A DNA stretch of 64,000 nt from Albirhodobacter sp048262715 (GCA_048262715.1 JBLXEV010000007.1:124001-188000), one strand, 5' to 3'; positions 33,815-42,489 are shown, numbered from the stretch's first letter. Numbers and translations: made by a program. The notes: a model not told the origin generated them from the letters alone.

Positions 33815-34198
33815 ATGGCGCGCAATTTTCAGGAATTAATCGACGTTGTCGCTTCGAACCCCAGCCAACGGATAACGCACGATGACGTAATGAGATTGGC
33901 GAAAGCGATAGGATTGACCGAGTTTTATAACTCTGCGGGCCTCGAAGTCGCCCAACGTTTCCACAATGGTTCGCTAAGCTACGCAATCGGCGACGCAATT
34001 ATGAACGACCTTTGGAACCTTGCTCTTGACGATCTCGATGATCTCGACGCGCAGCAATTGCCCGAGCCGTTTTATCAAATTTACGAGGCATTTGACGCAG
34101 GCGAATACCACCGAACGTCAAACAAGGCTGAAGATCCGGTCGCGGATTTCACAAAGCCAATGATCACCGAAATTCTGAGAAAATCGCAATCTCAGTAA
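33815..34198 (+). CDS. Unrecognised protein, 127 residues
   Basis: I do not recognise this family. The protein is soluble, acidic and mostly helical, with a DDLDDLD stretch near residue 70 and no signal peptide, membrane segment or Cys. A strong GGAGGA ribosome-binding site seven bases before ATG 33815 and a well-placed promoter support a real gene. Its codon use is less GC-biased than its neighbours (many TTT, AAA, GAA, AAT), hinting at acquisition. It is divergent from the Zur-boxed COG0523 gene. No function can be assigned. Confidence 0.75.
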   Translation: MARNFQELIDVVASNPSQRITHDDVMRLAKAIGLTEFYNSAGLEVAQRFHNGSLSYAIGDAIMNDLWNLALDDLDDLDAQQLPEPFYQIYEAFDAGEYHRTSNKAEDPVADFTKPMITEILRKSQSQ

Positions 34199-34364
34199 AC
34201 TTCATACCGCAGTTTCGTTCGATCAGCCGCCATCGTGCAATGCATCGCGGTTGGCGCCCAAATGGAGGGTTTACGGGCCGAAACGGGCTAGGCGGCTGGC
34301 ATGTCTTTCATGTGGTTATTGAAACCGCGGTCTATCTCGCCACCGCTAACAGCCCCAACCGCGC

Positions 34365-35426
34365 CTAGCCGATCCGCCCGTTCCGGCGCATCAAGCCCAG
34401 CACGAACACCCCGCCGACCAAGCCGGTGATCACCCCTAAGGGCACATCCTGCGGCGGGATGATGACGCGGGCGGCGATATCGGCCAGCACGAGGAAGATC
34501 GCGCCGAACAGCGCCGAGAGCGGCAGCACGCGGCGGTAATCCCCGCCCACCAGCATCCGCACCAGATGCGGCATCATCAGCCCGACGAATGAGACGATCC
34601 CGGAGAAGGCCACCGCACTGCCTGTGAGCAGCGCGCAGATGACGAACACCATCATCCGAAACCGTTTGGCGGGCAGGCCGAGCGTCGTCGCGGTCTCATC
34701 GCCCAGCGTCATCGCGTTGAAATTGCGAGCATTCCAAAGCAAATAGGCCCCGCAGAAAATCAGCGCTGCCAGTGGATATGGCAGTTGCGCCCATTGCGAG
34801 AGGCCCAATCCGCCAAGCATCCAGAACACCACCGTATGGGCCGCGCGCGGATCGCCCAGAAAGATCCCCAGACTGCCCAAAGAAGTCACCACGAAGGACA
34901 CCGCTACCCCCGTCAGGATCAGCCGGCTTGCGTTGGTGCCATCCACCAGATTGGCCACGCCCACCACCACGGCAGTGGTCAGAAGCGCGCCCCCAAAGGC
35001 GAAGATCGGCACCGTCGCGAGGCCGAACAGCAGCCCCGTATGCATCAAGACGATGATCGCGCCGAGCGCCGCGCCAGAGGAAATTCCCAAAAGATGCGGA
35101 TCGGCGAGCTGGTTGCGCGTCACCGATTGCAGCGCGGCCCCGACCAAGGCGAGGCTTGCCCCCACCAATGCACCCAGCACCACGCGCGGCAGCCGCACCT
35201 CCCAGACGATATTGTCGCGCCCCGCCGACCATGTGACCTCGACCGTATTGGGCACGATATGATTCAGGATCGACCCCCAGACCACCTCCAGCGGAATCCG
35301 CACCGCGCCGACACTGACCGCAAGGATCATCACGCCGATCAAAATCACGATCAGCGCGACAATCAGCAGCGGCAGATTGTGCAGCAGGATATGGCGAAAT
35401 CCGGTGACAAGGTTCTTGTGGGACAT
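34365..35426 (-). CDS. FecCD-family ABC transporter permease
   Basis: This 353-residue inner-membrane protein has about nine hydrophobic helices. The FecCD family blocks are present: LPRVVLGALVGASLALVGAA, LADPHLLGISSGAALGA and GIVSFVGLMMPHLVRMLVGGDYRRVLPLSAL in consecutive stretches. It transports an Fe3+-siderophore, haem or cobalamin-type ligand with the ATPase and binding protein encoded just upstream. It starts 48 bases after the binding-protein gene. The substrate is unresolved. Confidence 0.92.
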   Translation of the reverse strand: MSHKNLVTGFRHILLHNLPLLIVALIVILIGVMILAVSVGAVRIPLEVVWGSILNHIVPNTVEVTWSAGRDNIVWEVRLPRVVLGALVGASLALVGAALQSVTRNQLADPHLLGISSGAALGAIIVLMHTGLLFGLATVPIFAFGGALLTTAVVVGVANLVDGTNASRLILTGVAVSFVVTSLGSLGIFLGDPRAAHTVVFWMLGGLGLSQWAQLPYPLAALIFCGAYLLWNARNFNAMTLGDETATTLGLPAKRFRMMVFVICALLTGSAVAFSGIVSFVGLMMPHLVRMLVGGDYRRVLPLSALFGAIFLVLADIAARVIIPPQDVPLGVITGLVGGVFVLGLMRRNGRIG

Positions 35427-35474
35427 GAGGTTCCGATACGGGTTCCGCCGCGTGCGGCGCGTGCGGCGATTGGG

Positions 35475-36434
35475 TTATTTCGCGGCGAAGGCGGCGGCGA
35501 GCCGTTTGACCGCCTCGATATTGCGCGGCCCCGGTGTGGCCTCGACATATTCCAGCACCACAAACCGATCATCGCGCACGGCGGGGATATCCTTGAAGGC
35601 GGGATTGTCCTTCATGAAGGCGATCTTTTCTTCAGCGGTGACATTGCCGTAGTTCACAATCACGATCACATCGGGGTTGCGCTCGATCACCGGCTCCCAG
35701 CCGATCTCGGCCCAGCTCGTATCGAGATCGTCGAGAATATTGCGCCCGCCTGCCGCCTCGATCAGCGCGGTCGGCATCGCGTAACGCCCTGCGGTAAAGG
35801 GTTTATCCTCGCCCGAATCGTAGACGAACACATTCGGGGTCGTGCTGTGATCCAACGTCGCGGTGAAGGCGTTCAGATCGGCCTCATAGCCCGCGATCAG
35901 CGCCTCGGCGCGCTCACCCACGCCGAAGATCCGGCCCAGATTGCGCAGATCGGTATAGAGATCCTCCATCGAGGATTTCGCCTTGGGCATGATTTTGATG
36001 CAGCTCTCGGCCAATTCATAGACCGCGATGTCAAACGGGGCGAGCGTCTCGGGCGTGACCTCGCCGCCGACATTCATCCCGTAATTCCAGCCCGCAAAGT
36101 AGAAATCCGCATCCGCGCCGAGCAGCACTTCCTTCGTCGGATAGGCGGGGGATAGCTCGGGCAGCTCCTCGATATCGGCGCGCAGCACCTCATCCAAGGT
36201 CTTCCACTCGGTCACGCCCGTATAGCCCACCATCCGGTCGCGCAGGCCCAGCACCAGCATCATTTCTGTGAGGTTCACATCATTGGACACCGCGCGCTGC
36301 GGCGGAGCGGTGAAGGTGACCTCGCGGTTGCAGCTCTGCACTGTGACGGGGAACTCCGACGCAGCCGCGGTCTGCGCAACAGTCAGCAAGAGGGCGGTGG
36401 GCAGGGCAAGAACGGGCAAAGCGGTCAGGCGCAA
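35475..36434 (-). CDS. ABC transporter substrate-binding protein, Fe3+/B12 type
   Basis: This protein of about 319 residues has a signal peptide (LTALPVLALPTALLLTVAQT, cleaved about SAAA/ASEFP) and a TroA/BtuF-like fold. Recognisable pieces are APPQRAVSNDVNLTEMML, DADFYFAGWNYGMNVGGEVT and TSWAEIGWEPVIERNPDVIV. The best start is TTG 36434: it lies 13 bases after the ATPase stop with a GAGGAG ribosome-binding site, whereas upstream in-frame codons run through the ATPase gene. The mature protein has two cysteines (QSCNREV and ELAESCIK). The ligand is not identified. Confidence 0.85.
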   Translation of the reverse strand: MRLTALPVLALPTALLLTVAQTAAASEFPVTVQSCNREVTFTAPPQRAVSNDVNLTEMMLVLGLRDRMVGYTGVTEWKTLDEVLRADIEELPELSPAYPTKEVLLGADADFYFAGWNYGMNVGGEVTPETLAPFDIAVYELAESCIKIMPKAKSSMEDLYTDLRNLGRIFGVGERAEALIAGYEADLNAFTATLDHSTTPNVFVYDSGEDKPFTAGRYAMPTALIEAAGGRNILDDLDTSWAEIGWEPVIERNPDVIVIVNYGNVTAEEKIAFMKDNPAFKDIPAVRDDRFVVLEYVEATPGPRNIEAVKRLAAAFAAK

Positions 36435-36447
36435 AGGGGAGGACTCC

Positions 36448-37254
36448 TCAGGATATATCGTTGGAACTATGGAACGAGAATCGCGGACGGTCGGTGATCG
36501 GATGGCGGTCGATAGCGGCCTCCACGGCGAAGGTCTCGCGGATGGTCTGCGGGGTAAGCACATCAAGCGGCGCCCCGATCCGCACCTGCCGCCCCTGATC
36601 GAGCAGCAACACACGGTCCGCATGGGCGGAGGCGAGCGCCAGATCGTGCAGCGAGACGATCACCGTGGTCGGCAGCGCTTCAAGCAGGGCGAGCACTTCG
36701 AGCTGATGCCGGATGTCGAGATGGTTCGTCGGCTCGTCAAGGATCAGCAGATCGGGCTTTTGCACCAGCGCGCGGGCGATCATCACCCGCTGCTTCTCCC
36801 CGCCGGAAAGCGAGGCGAAGAGGCGCGGCCCCATCTGTGCAAGGCCCATCACCTCCAGCGCATCAAGCACCGCCGCATAGGCCGCGGATTGCGGCAGCGG
36901 ATCATGCGGCGTCAGCCCCATCTCCACCACCTCGGCCACGCTGAGGCCAAAATCGCTGACAGGCATTTGCAACACGGTGGCGATCTTGCGGGCGACCGCG
37001 CGGGGCGGCAGCGACCAGATATCGCGACCATCGATTTCCACCACGCCGGCGCTGGGCCGATGGAAGCGGTAGAGGCAGCGCAGAAGGCTGGATTTGCCCG
37101 CGCCATTGGGGCCGACGATGGCTAGCATCTCGCCGGCGGCGACCTCAAATCCGATGTTCTCGATGATCGGGCCGGAGTCCTTGGGGGACCAGCTTACCCC
37201 CGCCACGCGCACACGTGCTGGGGAGGGGCCGACAAGGCGCAACGCACGTTCCAT
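36448..37254 (-). CDS. FecE-type ABC transporter ATP-binding protein
   Basis: This 268-residue ATPase has Walker A VGPNGAGKSS, a Q-loop near VLQMPVSDFGLSVAEVVEMG, signature LSGGEKQRVMIARAL, Walker B LLILDEPTNHLD and H-loop VSLHDL. It belongs with the downstream binding protein and FecCD permease. ATG 37254 is preferred over an in-frame TTG five codons upstream. It is the first gene of the operon. The leader is long and partly self-complementary, but I could not confirm a riboswitch. Confidence 0.92.
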   Translation of the reverse strand: MERALRLVGPSPARVRVAGVSWSPKDSGPIIENIGFEVAAGEMLAIVGPNGAGKSSLLRCLYRFHRPSAGVVEIDGRDIWSLPPRAVARKIATVLQMPVSDFGLSVAEVVEMGLTPHDPLPQSAAYAAVLDALEVMGLAQMGPRLFASLSGGEKQRVMIARALVQKPDLLILDEPTNHLDIRHQLEVLALLEALPTTVIVSLHDLALASAHADRVLLLDQGRQVRIGAPLDVLTPQTIRETFAVEAAIDRHPITDRPRFSFHSSNDIS

Positions 37255-37603
37255 GGGCCTCCCCCTCAACAGGTCGCGCCACGCGGGGCCGCGCGGACCG
37301 AAGGGCCCAATGTCATCGGGCCCAAGCTAACGAGCCTTTGTCATAATCGACGGGCGCTGGCATCTCAATGCCTGATCTTGGGGCCTGATCTCTGCAGCCG
37401 CGTTATGGGCCTCAACTCTGCGGGCCGATGTTTGTCTGGCTCCGCAACGGCAGGACGGGGCAAGTGCGGTTGCGGGCTTGCGATGTCTCGGTGGGAGTGT
37501 TTTCTAGGCTGTGAACGGCAGGCGCGCCCGCGCTGCGCGGGCGATCTCGCATTACGCGATGCGCAGTTGCCCTGTCCCTGATGGTTGATCCGAGAGGCCA
37601 AGA
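37255..37603. other. 349-bp divergent intergenic region between the FecE-type gene and yeiH
   Basis: No gene seen. GGGCCC occurs twice around a 9-base spacer (about 37304-37324), giving an inverted repeat in the ABC transporter leader. GCGCGCCCGCGCTGCGCGGGCG (about 37523-37544) contains a GC-rich hairpin. A B12-box-like stretch on the minus strand (about 37420-37443) lacks the rest of a cobalamin riboswitch. Confidence 0.5.
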
Positions 37604-38671
37604 ATGCCCCAGATGAATGATGCCCCGCGCGCGCCGCGCAGTTCCGAGCCGCAATCGCCCTCCCCGCAGCCTCCCGCACCGATCGGCCTGCGCGATAAGA
37701 TCCGCGCCATTGTTCCGGGGCTGCTGATCGTGCTGATGGTGGCGATGGCGGCGCAGTTTCTCTCCGATCATTACGGCGCGCCGGTCATGCTGATGGCGAT
37801 CTTATTGGGGATGCCGCTGCAATTTCTCTCTGAGGATGCGCGGGCGCAGGCGGGGATCCTCTTTGCCTCGCGCTCGATCTTGCGGATCGGGGTGGCGCTT
37901 TTGGGTGTGCGCGTCAGTGCGGAGATGCTGGCGCAGATCGGCGCGGCCAATGTGATTTTGGTGCTGCTCGCCGTGGCGGCGACAATCCTGATTTCGGTGG
38001 CCCTCGCGCCGCTGATTGGCAAAAATCGTCTGTTTGGCTTCCTCACGGGCGGGGCGGTTGCGATCTGCGGGGCCTCCGCCGCGATGGCGATTAGCTCGCT
38101 TCTGCCGAACCGCGCCGAGAGCGAGCGCGATCTCTCCTTCACCGTCATTTCCGTCACGCTGATGTCAACATTGGCGATGATCCTCTATCCGGTGCTGACC
38201 GAGCAACTCGGCCTTGGCCCCAAACTCGCTGGCGTGTTTCTGGGCGGCACGATCCATGATGTCGCGCAGGTGGTTGGGGCGGGTTATTCGGTCTCCGATG
38301 AGGTCGGCGACATCTCGACGCTGGTCAAATTGCTGCGCGTGACCTTGCTTGCGCCCGTGGTGTTCATCGGCGCGCTGGTGCTGCGCAACTCGGTGCCCGC
38401 AGGGGCCAAGCGCCCGCCTTTGGTGCCGGGGTTTGTGCTGGCGTTTCTCCTGCTGGCGGCGGCGAATTCGGCGCATCTGGTGCCTGCCGTAGTGATCGGC
38501 CCGATCGACACGCTGTCGCGCGCGATGCTGGTGACGGCGGTGGCGGCGGTCGGGATGAAGACGTCTCTGGCGGAGTTGAAAGACGTGGGCGGCGCGGCGA
38601 TTGTGATTATCATCGCGCAGACCGTGTTCTTGGCCGCGCTGGTGCTGGCGGGGCTGATGTTTCTTGCCTGA
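37604..38671 (+). CDS. YeiH/UPF0324 family putative sulfate exporter
   Basis: This 355-residue membrane protein has a Pro/Ser-rich cytosolic N-terminus (1-28) and about ten helices. Family motifs: MLMAILLGMPLQFLSED, ILRIGVALLGVRVS, LTGGAVAICGASAAMAI and FLGGTIHDVAQVVGAGYSVS. Members are annotated as sulfate or sulfite exporters, sometimes tied to cysteate or taurine catabolism. Here no sulfur genes are adjacent, so substrate and pathway stay open. GAGAGG lies six bases before the ATG. Confidence 0.85.
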   Translation: MPQMNDAPRAPRSSEPQSPSPQPPAPIGLRDKIRAIVPGLLIVLMVAMAAQFLSDHYGAPVMLMAILLGMPLQFLSEDARAQAGILFASRSILRIGVALLGVRVSAEMLAQIGAANVILVLLAVAATILISVALAPLIGKNRLFGFLTGGAVAICGASAAMAISSLLPNRAESERDLSFTVISVTLMSTLAMILYPVLTEQLGLGPKLAGVFLGGTIHDVAQVVGAGYSVSDEVGDISTLVKLLRVTLLAPVVFIGALVLRNSVPAGAKRPPLVPGFVLAFLLLAAANSAHLVPAVVIGPIDTLSRAMLVTAVAAVGMKTSLAELKDVGGAAIVIIIAQTVFLAALVLAGLMFLA

Positions 38672-38740
38672 GGGGGCTGATGAGGCCCAGATGAGGCGCC
38701 ATGTCGCGCGCGGATGGATCGACAATCCGGCTGATCTGAA

Positions 38741-38750
38741 TTATCTATAG
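38741..38750. promoter_or_regulatory. BioR box in the bioR promoter
   Basis: TTATCTATAG matches the BioR consensus TTATMKATAA at nine of ten positions. It overlaps a probable -10 (TATCTA, 38742-38747) placed 17 bases after TCGACA (38719-38724), and ends three bases before the bioR ATG. This fits autorepression. Confidence 0.75.
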
Positions 38751-38753
38751 TTC

Positions 38754-39422
38754 ATGAGCAAAGACATCGACGAGACCCATTCTGCGCGAATTGCCCGCAT
38801 TCTGGCTGATCGCATCATCACCGGCGTGATTCCGCCCGGTGCGCGGCTGCGGCAGGATCATATCGCAACCGAATTCGGCGCCAGCCATGTGCCGGTGCGC
38901 GAGGCGTTCCGGCAGTTGGAATCGCAGGGCCTGGCCGAGAGCCTGCCGCGCCGCGGGGTGCGGGTGACGGAGTTTGATATGGCCGAACTGCGCGAGGTGG
39001 CGCAGATGCGCGCGAGCCTTGAATCCTTGGCGTTGCGCCATGCCGCACCCAATCTGAAACGCGCAGATCTTGAGGCAGCGGAAGAGGTTACGCGGCGCGT
39101 CGATACGGCTGAGACGGTGCGCGATTGGGAGGCGGCGAACCGCGAATTCCACCGGATGCTGCTAGCGCCTTGCGCGATGCCGCGCCTGCTGAAAACCATC
39201 GATGATTTGCAGGCCGCCAGCGCGCGCTTCTTGTTTGCCGCATGGCGTCAGGACTGGGAGGCGCGCACCGATCATGACCACCGCGCGATTTTGGACGCGC
39301 TGCGCAAGGGCAGGGTGGATCACGCCTGCGCCACGCTCTCGCAACATGTCGGGCGCATCGGGCGGCGGGTTGCTGGGGCAAAAAATGATGCTTTGAAAAG
39401 GTCTTATCTGATTTCCGGCTAA
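38754..39422 (+). CDS. bioR: GntR-family biotin regulator BioR
   Basis: This 222-residue regulator has an N-terminal GntR winged helix (about 5-75: GVIPPGARLRQDHIATEFGA and VPVREAFRQLESQGLAE) and a C-terminal FCD domain (about 85-215). Identity as BioR rests on context: it is immediately upstream of bioY-bioB, and BioR boxes lie at its own start and before bioY. In alphaproteobacteria BioR replaces the BirA repressor function. The predicted transcription start falls at or next to the ATG, so the mRNA may be leaderless; no Shine-Dalgarno is visible. Confidence 0.88.
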   Translation: MSKDIDETHSARIARILADRIITGVIPPGARLRQDHIATEFGASHVPVREAFRQLESQGLAESLPRRGVRVTEFDMAELREVAQMRASLESLALRHAAPNLKRADLEAAEEVTRRVDTAETVRDWEAANREFHRMLLAPCAMPRLLKTIDDLQAASARFLFAAWRQDWEARTDHDHRAILDALRKGRVDHACATLSQHVGRIGRRVAGAKNDALKRSYLISG

Positions 39423-39475
39423 TTATCTATAATCTGAATTGCGAGCGCTGATAGCATCCTTCTAACTATAGATAG
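39423..39475. promoter_or_regulatory. Two BioR boxes upstream of bioYB
   Basis: TTATCTATAA (39423-39432) is a perfect BioR consensus directly after the bioR stop. CTATAGATAG (39466-39475), read on the other strand as CTATCTATAG, is a weaker second site. A possible promoter (TTGCGA 39439-39444, TAACTA 39463-39468) lies between and under them. bioY starts at 39504. Confidence 0.78.
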
Positions 39476-39503
39476 ATTCGATGCCATTGACCGGAGGCTT
39501 GCA

Positions 39504-40091
39504 ATGACACCCTTTTTCCGAACCCCCTCACCGCTGAACACCGCAGCGAATTCCCTGCCTGCCGCGCGCGGGCTTGCCGTTGCGATCGCGGGCGCGGCGC
39601 TGATCACCCTTGGGGCGAAGCTGCAAATCCCGTTCTGGCCCGTGCCGATGACGCTGCACACGCTGGCAGTGTTCCTTGTGGCGGGCGCGCTTGGGCCGCG
39701 TCTGGGGCTGGCGGCGATGATGGCCTATCTCGGCGCGGGGGCGCTGGGATTTCCGGTCTTCTCCGGCACGCCGGAACGCGGAATCGGGCTGGCCTATATG
39801 GTCGGTCCGACGGGGGGCTATTTGCTGGGCTACCTGCTCGCGGCGGGTCTGGTCGGACGGTTCGCGCAACATCGCAGTGTACTCGGCAGCTTCGCGGCGA
39901 TGCTCGCAGCTCTCGCGCTGGTCTATGGCTGCGGCGTGGCGTGGCTTGCGCTCTTCGTGCCAGCGCCTGAGTTGCTCGCGCTGGGGATCGCGCCGTTCCT
40001 GCTGGGCGATCTGGTGAAAATCGCACTGGCGACAGGGCTGATTGCGCTCGCGCGGCCCGGCATTGCCCGTCTCGTAGGGTGGCTCAAATGA
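39504..40091 (+). CDS. bioY: Biotin transporter S component BioY
   Basis: This 195-residue membrane protein has six hydrophobic helices. The BioY signature is clear: ALITLGAKLQIPFWPVPMTL followed by the T-L-A-V-F-L segment, LGAGALGFPVFSG and GPTGGYLLGYLLAAGLVG. It captures biotin with nanomolar affinity and can work with ECF-type energising subunits (BioMN); none is seen here. GGAGG precedes the ATG by six bases, and the stop overlaps the bioB start. Confidence 0.95.
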   Translation: MTPFFRTPSPLNTAANSLPAARGLAVAIAGAALITLGAKLQIPFWPVPMTLHTLAVFLVAGALGPRLGLAAMMAYLGAGALGFPVFSGTPERGIGLAYMVGPTGGYLLGYLLAAGLVGRFAQHRSVLGSFAAMLAALALVYGCGVAWLALFVPAPELLALGIAPFLLGDLVKIALATGLIALARPGIARLVGWLK

Positions 40092-41095
40092 GCGGTTCGA
40101 TCCGCTCCGACTGGACGATGGCGCAGGCCCGCGAGATCCATGCGCTGCCGTTTCCGAGGCTGATCGCCCGCGCGGCAGCGGTCCATGCCGCGCATTTCGA
40201 TCCTGAGGTGGTGGAGACCGCGCAGCTCTTGAGCATCAAGACTGGCGGCTGCCCCGAGGATTGCGGCTATTGCTCGCAAAGCGCGCATCACGACACCGGC
40301 GTCAAGGCGACCAAGCTGATGGGAAAGGCCGAGGTTCTGGCGGCAGCGGCGCAGGCCAAGGCCGCTGGCGCACAGCGGTTTTGCATGGGCGCGGCGTGGC
40401 GTAGCCCGAAGGATCGCGACATGGAGAGCCTGTGCGAGATGGTGCAGGGCGTGGCCGAGATGGGCTTGGAAACCTGCATGACGCTGGGGATGCTCTCTCC
40501 CGATCAAGTCGCGCGGCTCAAATCGGCAGGGTTGGATTTCTACAATCATAACATCGATACCTCGCCCGACTATTACGCCAAAATCGCCTCGACCCGCAGC
40601 ATGGAGGATCGGCTGGAGACGGTGGATCATGTGCGCAAAGGCGGAATTAAGGTGTGTTGCGGTGGGATCCTTGGCATGGGCGAGGCGGAGGAGGACCGGA
40701 TCGAGATGCTGGTGACATTGGCGAGCCTACCAACCCATCCCGAAAGCGTGCCAGTGAACCTGTGGAACGCGGTCAAAGGCGTTCCGGTGCAGGCCCACGC
40801 GCAGGCGGTGGACCCGTTCGCGCTGGTGCGGATCATCGCACTCGCGCGGATCATGATGCCCGCATCGGTGCTGCGATTGTCGGCGGGGCGCACGGGGATG
40901 AGTGATGAGCTACAGGCCTTGTGCTTCCTTGCGGGGGCGAATTCGATCTTCGTCGGCGATCAGTTGTTGACGACAGGCAATCCCGCCGCGTGGCAGGATG
41001 CCGATCTTTTGGCGCGGCTGGGAATGCGGATCGAGAAGGCGGTGCCGACGGAGACAGCGCAACTCGAACTGACCGGTTCGGCCTTGCGGGCCTAG
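40088..41095 (+). CDS. bioB: Biotin synthase BioB
   Basis: This 335-residue radical-SAM enzyme inserts sulfur into dethiobiotin. The radical-SAM 4Fe-4S motif CxxxCxxC is in GGCPEDCGYCSQSAHH, and YNHNIDTSPDYY and RLSAGRTGMSDELQALCFLAGANS mark BioB. ATG 40088 overlaps the bioY TGA; a GTG three codons earlier is in frame. The other biotin genes (bioF, bioD, bioA, bioC/G) are not in the window, so biotin uptake and the last synthetic step are co-regulated here alone. Confidence 0.97.
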   Translation: MSGSIRSDWTMAQAREIHALPFPRLIARAAAVHAAHFDPEVVETAQLLSIKTGGCPEDCGYCSQSAHHDTGVKATKLMGKAEVLAAAAQAKAAGAQRFCMGAAWRSPKDRDMESLCEMVQGVAEMGLETCMTLGMLSPDQVARLKSAGLDFYNHNIDTSPDYYAKIASTRSMEDRLETVDHVRKGGIKVCCGGILGMGEAEEDRIEMLVTLASLPTHPESVPVNLWNAVKGVPVQAHAQAVDPFALVRIIALARIMMPASVLRLSAGRTGMSDELQALCFLAGANSIFVGDQLLTTGNPAAWQDADLLARLGMRIEKAVPTETAQLELTGSALRA

Positions 41096-41100
41096 AATAT

Positions 41101-41135
41101 GCAAACGGGCGCGGAAGATCTGCGCGCCCGTTTGC
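41101..41135. terminator. Hairpin between convergent bioB and anti-sigma genes
   Basis: GCAAACGGGCGC (41101-41112) and GCGCCCGTTTGC (41124-41135) form a perfect 12-bp stem. No T-tract follows on either strand, so termination efficiency is uncertain. Confidence 0.6.
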
Positions 41136-41158
41136 AACTCACGTTGTGGCGTGCGGCC

Positions 41159-41905
41159 TCATATTTGGGGCGCAGCAAAGCCTTTGCCAATGATCGGGCC
41201 CGTGGGGCGCCCCGTTGGCGATCCGCCGAGAGGCTCCAGCGTGACCTCATAGAGCTGCTGCGCGGCGGGCTGCGGCAGGTCGTCGAACCGCAGATGTTGC
41301 GCCGCGCCGCGGTCCAATACGCCCAGCGAGACGGGGCCCATCTCTTGCGAGGGCAGGGTCCAGACCTGCAACGTGCGATCTTGCGGCACGGTGACCTCGG
41401 CGACGAAACGCACGGTGGCGGTGTCGTCGCCGTAATCCTCGATCACTGCTTGCGGCGTGCCAGCGGCATCCAGCAAAACGGCGACGACGGAAGGCTCCGG
41501 CAGCGGGCGCATCCAGCCAGCGCCAAGCCCGATCACCAGCCCGAAGGCGGAGGCCGCGACCAGCCCTGTGGCCCAACGCGCGGGGCGGTGTGGCAGGTTG
41601 GCGGCAGCGCGCGGCGCGGTGGGGGCGGGTATCAGGAGCGGCGCGGACTCCTCATCTTCATCCGCGCTTGCCGTCATGTGATCCGCAATGCGGGCGCGGA
41701 TGTCTGCGGGCAGCTCTTGCGGCTTGGCCGTCAGATCGAGCGGCAAAAGCTGATCGCGCAGCGCGCCGATCCGCGCGGCCACGGCAGGATCGCGGGCGAT
41801 CAGCTCGTCGATCAGGCGCGCCTCGGTCTGCGACAAAAGCCCCAAAACATAGTCATCGCAAAGATGCGCAAGCGGGTTTGAGAGGGCGGCAGAGGGTCCG
41901 GTCAT
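41159..41905 (-). CDS. Anti-sigma factor, RskA-type C-terminal domain
   Basis: This 248-residue protein has an N-terminal cytosolic sigma-binding region (about 1-90, with LCDDYVLGLLSQTEARLIDE resembling the anti-sigma helix bundle), one membrane helix (about 108-130, ATGLVAASAFGLVIGLGAGW) and an extracytoplasmic domain (about 135-245) of the RskA/DUF2337-like anti-sigma C-terminal kind. There is no zinc HxxxCxxC motif. The ATG overlaps the sigma gene's TGA. It likely holds the ECF sigma factor at the membrane until an envelope signal triggers release. Confidence 0.85.
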   Translation of the reverse strand: MTGPSAALSNPLAHLCDDYVLGLLSQTEARLIDELIARDPAVAARIGALRDQLLPLDLTAKPQELPADIRARIADHMTASADEDEESAPLLIPAPTAPRAAANLPHRPARWATGLVAASAFGLVIGLGAGWMRPLPEPSVVAVLLDAAGTPQAVIEDYGDDTATVRFVAEVTVPQDRTLQVWTLPSQEMGPVSLGVLDRGAAQHLRFDDLPQPAAQQLYEVTLEPLGGSPTGRPTGPIIGKGFAAPQI

Positions 41906-42489
41906 GACAGGCACTCCTTCAGGGCGATCAAGCCGCGGCGGATCAGCGATTTGACAGTGCCCAGCGGCACCTCTTGCTTTGCGGCGATTTCGCCATGGCT
42001 AAACCCTGCGACATGGGCAAGCAGAATGGATTGGCGGCTCGAAGCATCGAGACCGTGCAGGCAATCGCGCAGCTTGGTAGGGCCTGCGAGGATCTCCCAG
42101 CCCTCAACGGGCACGATCTGCTGGCGCGCCTCTTGCACGGCGGCGAGATCACTCGGCGCGAGCAGGCTGAGCCGCTTGCCATCGCGCAGGATATTGAGGC
42201 AGCGATTGCGCAGGATCGCATAGATCCAGCCGCGCGCAGAGCCGCTCTCGGGTTGGAACTGGGCGGCTTTGCGCCAGATTTGCACCATCGCATCTTGCAG
42301 CGCTTCTTCCGCGAGATCATGGCGGCGCAGCATCCGATGCGCGACCCCCAAGAGCTGGCGGCCCTCGGTTTGCACGATCACATCCAGCCCTGCCTCGCGC
42401 CCCGCCGCGCAATCAATGAGCGCTTGGCGCAGGGCGGCTCCTCGGGCTGTGTCGTCCGCCATTTGTTCAGCTGTCGTCTGCTGGTCCAT
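41902..42489 (-). CDS. ECF-type RNA polymerase sigma factor
   Basis: This 195-residue sigma-70 family protein has region 2 (about 35-100: LLGVAHRMLRRHDLAEEALQ and DAMVQIWRKAAQF, then GWIYAILRNRCLNILR) and region 4 (about 135-190: SSRQSILLAHVAGFSHGEIA and VPLGTVKSLIRRGLIALKEC). ATG 42489 follows AGAGG and gives the usual length. It is encoded with an RskA-type anti-sigma factor and is divergent from a DUF4394 gene; both sides carry the same promoter sequence, so autoregulation is likely. Confidence 0.9.
   Translation of the reverse strand: MDQQTTAEQMADDTARGAALRQALIDCAAGREAGLDVIVQTEGRQLLGVAHRMLRRHDLAEEALQDAMVQIWRKAAQFQPESGSARGWIYAILRNRCLNILRDGKRLSLLAPSDLAAVQEARQQIVPVEGWEILAGPTKLRDCLHGLDASSRQSILLAHVAGFSHGEIAAKQEVPLGTVKSLIRRGLIALKECLS

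Noticed and set aside
37381..37500. Possible cobalamin riboswitch in the leader of the FecE-type ABC operon (minus strand GAGCCAGACAAACATCGGCC and a CCCGCAAC stretch).
   Set aside because: The conserved GGGAA and GGTG segments and the long-range pairing of the class are not visible; a covariance-model search would decide.
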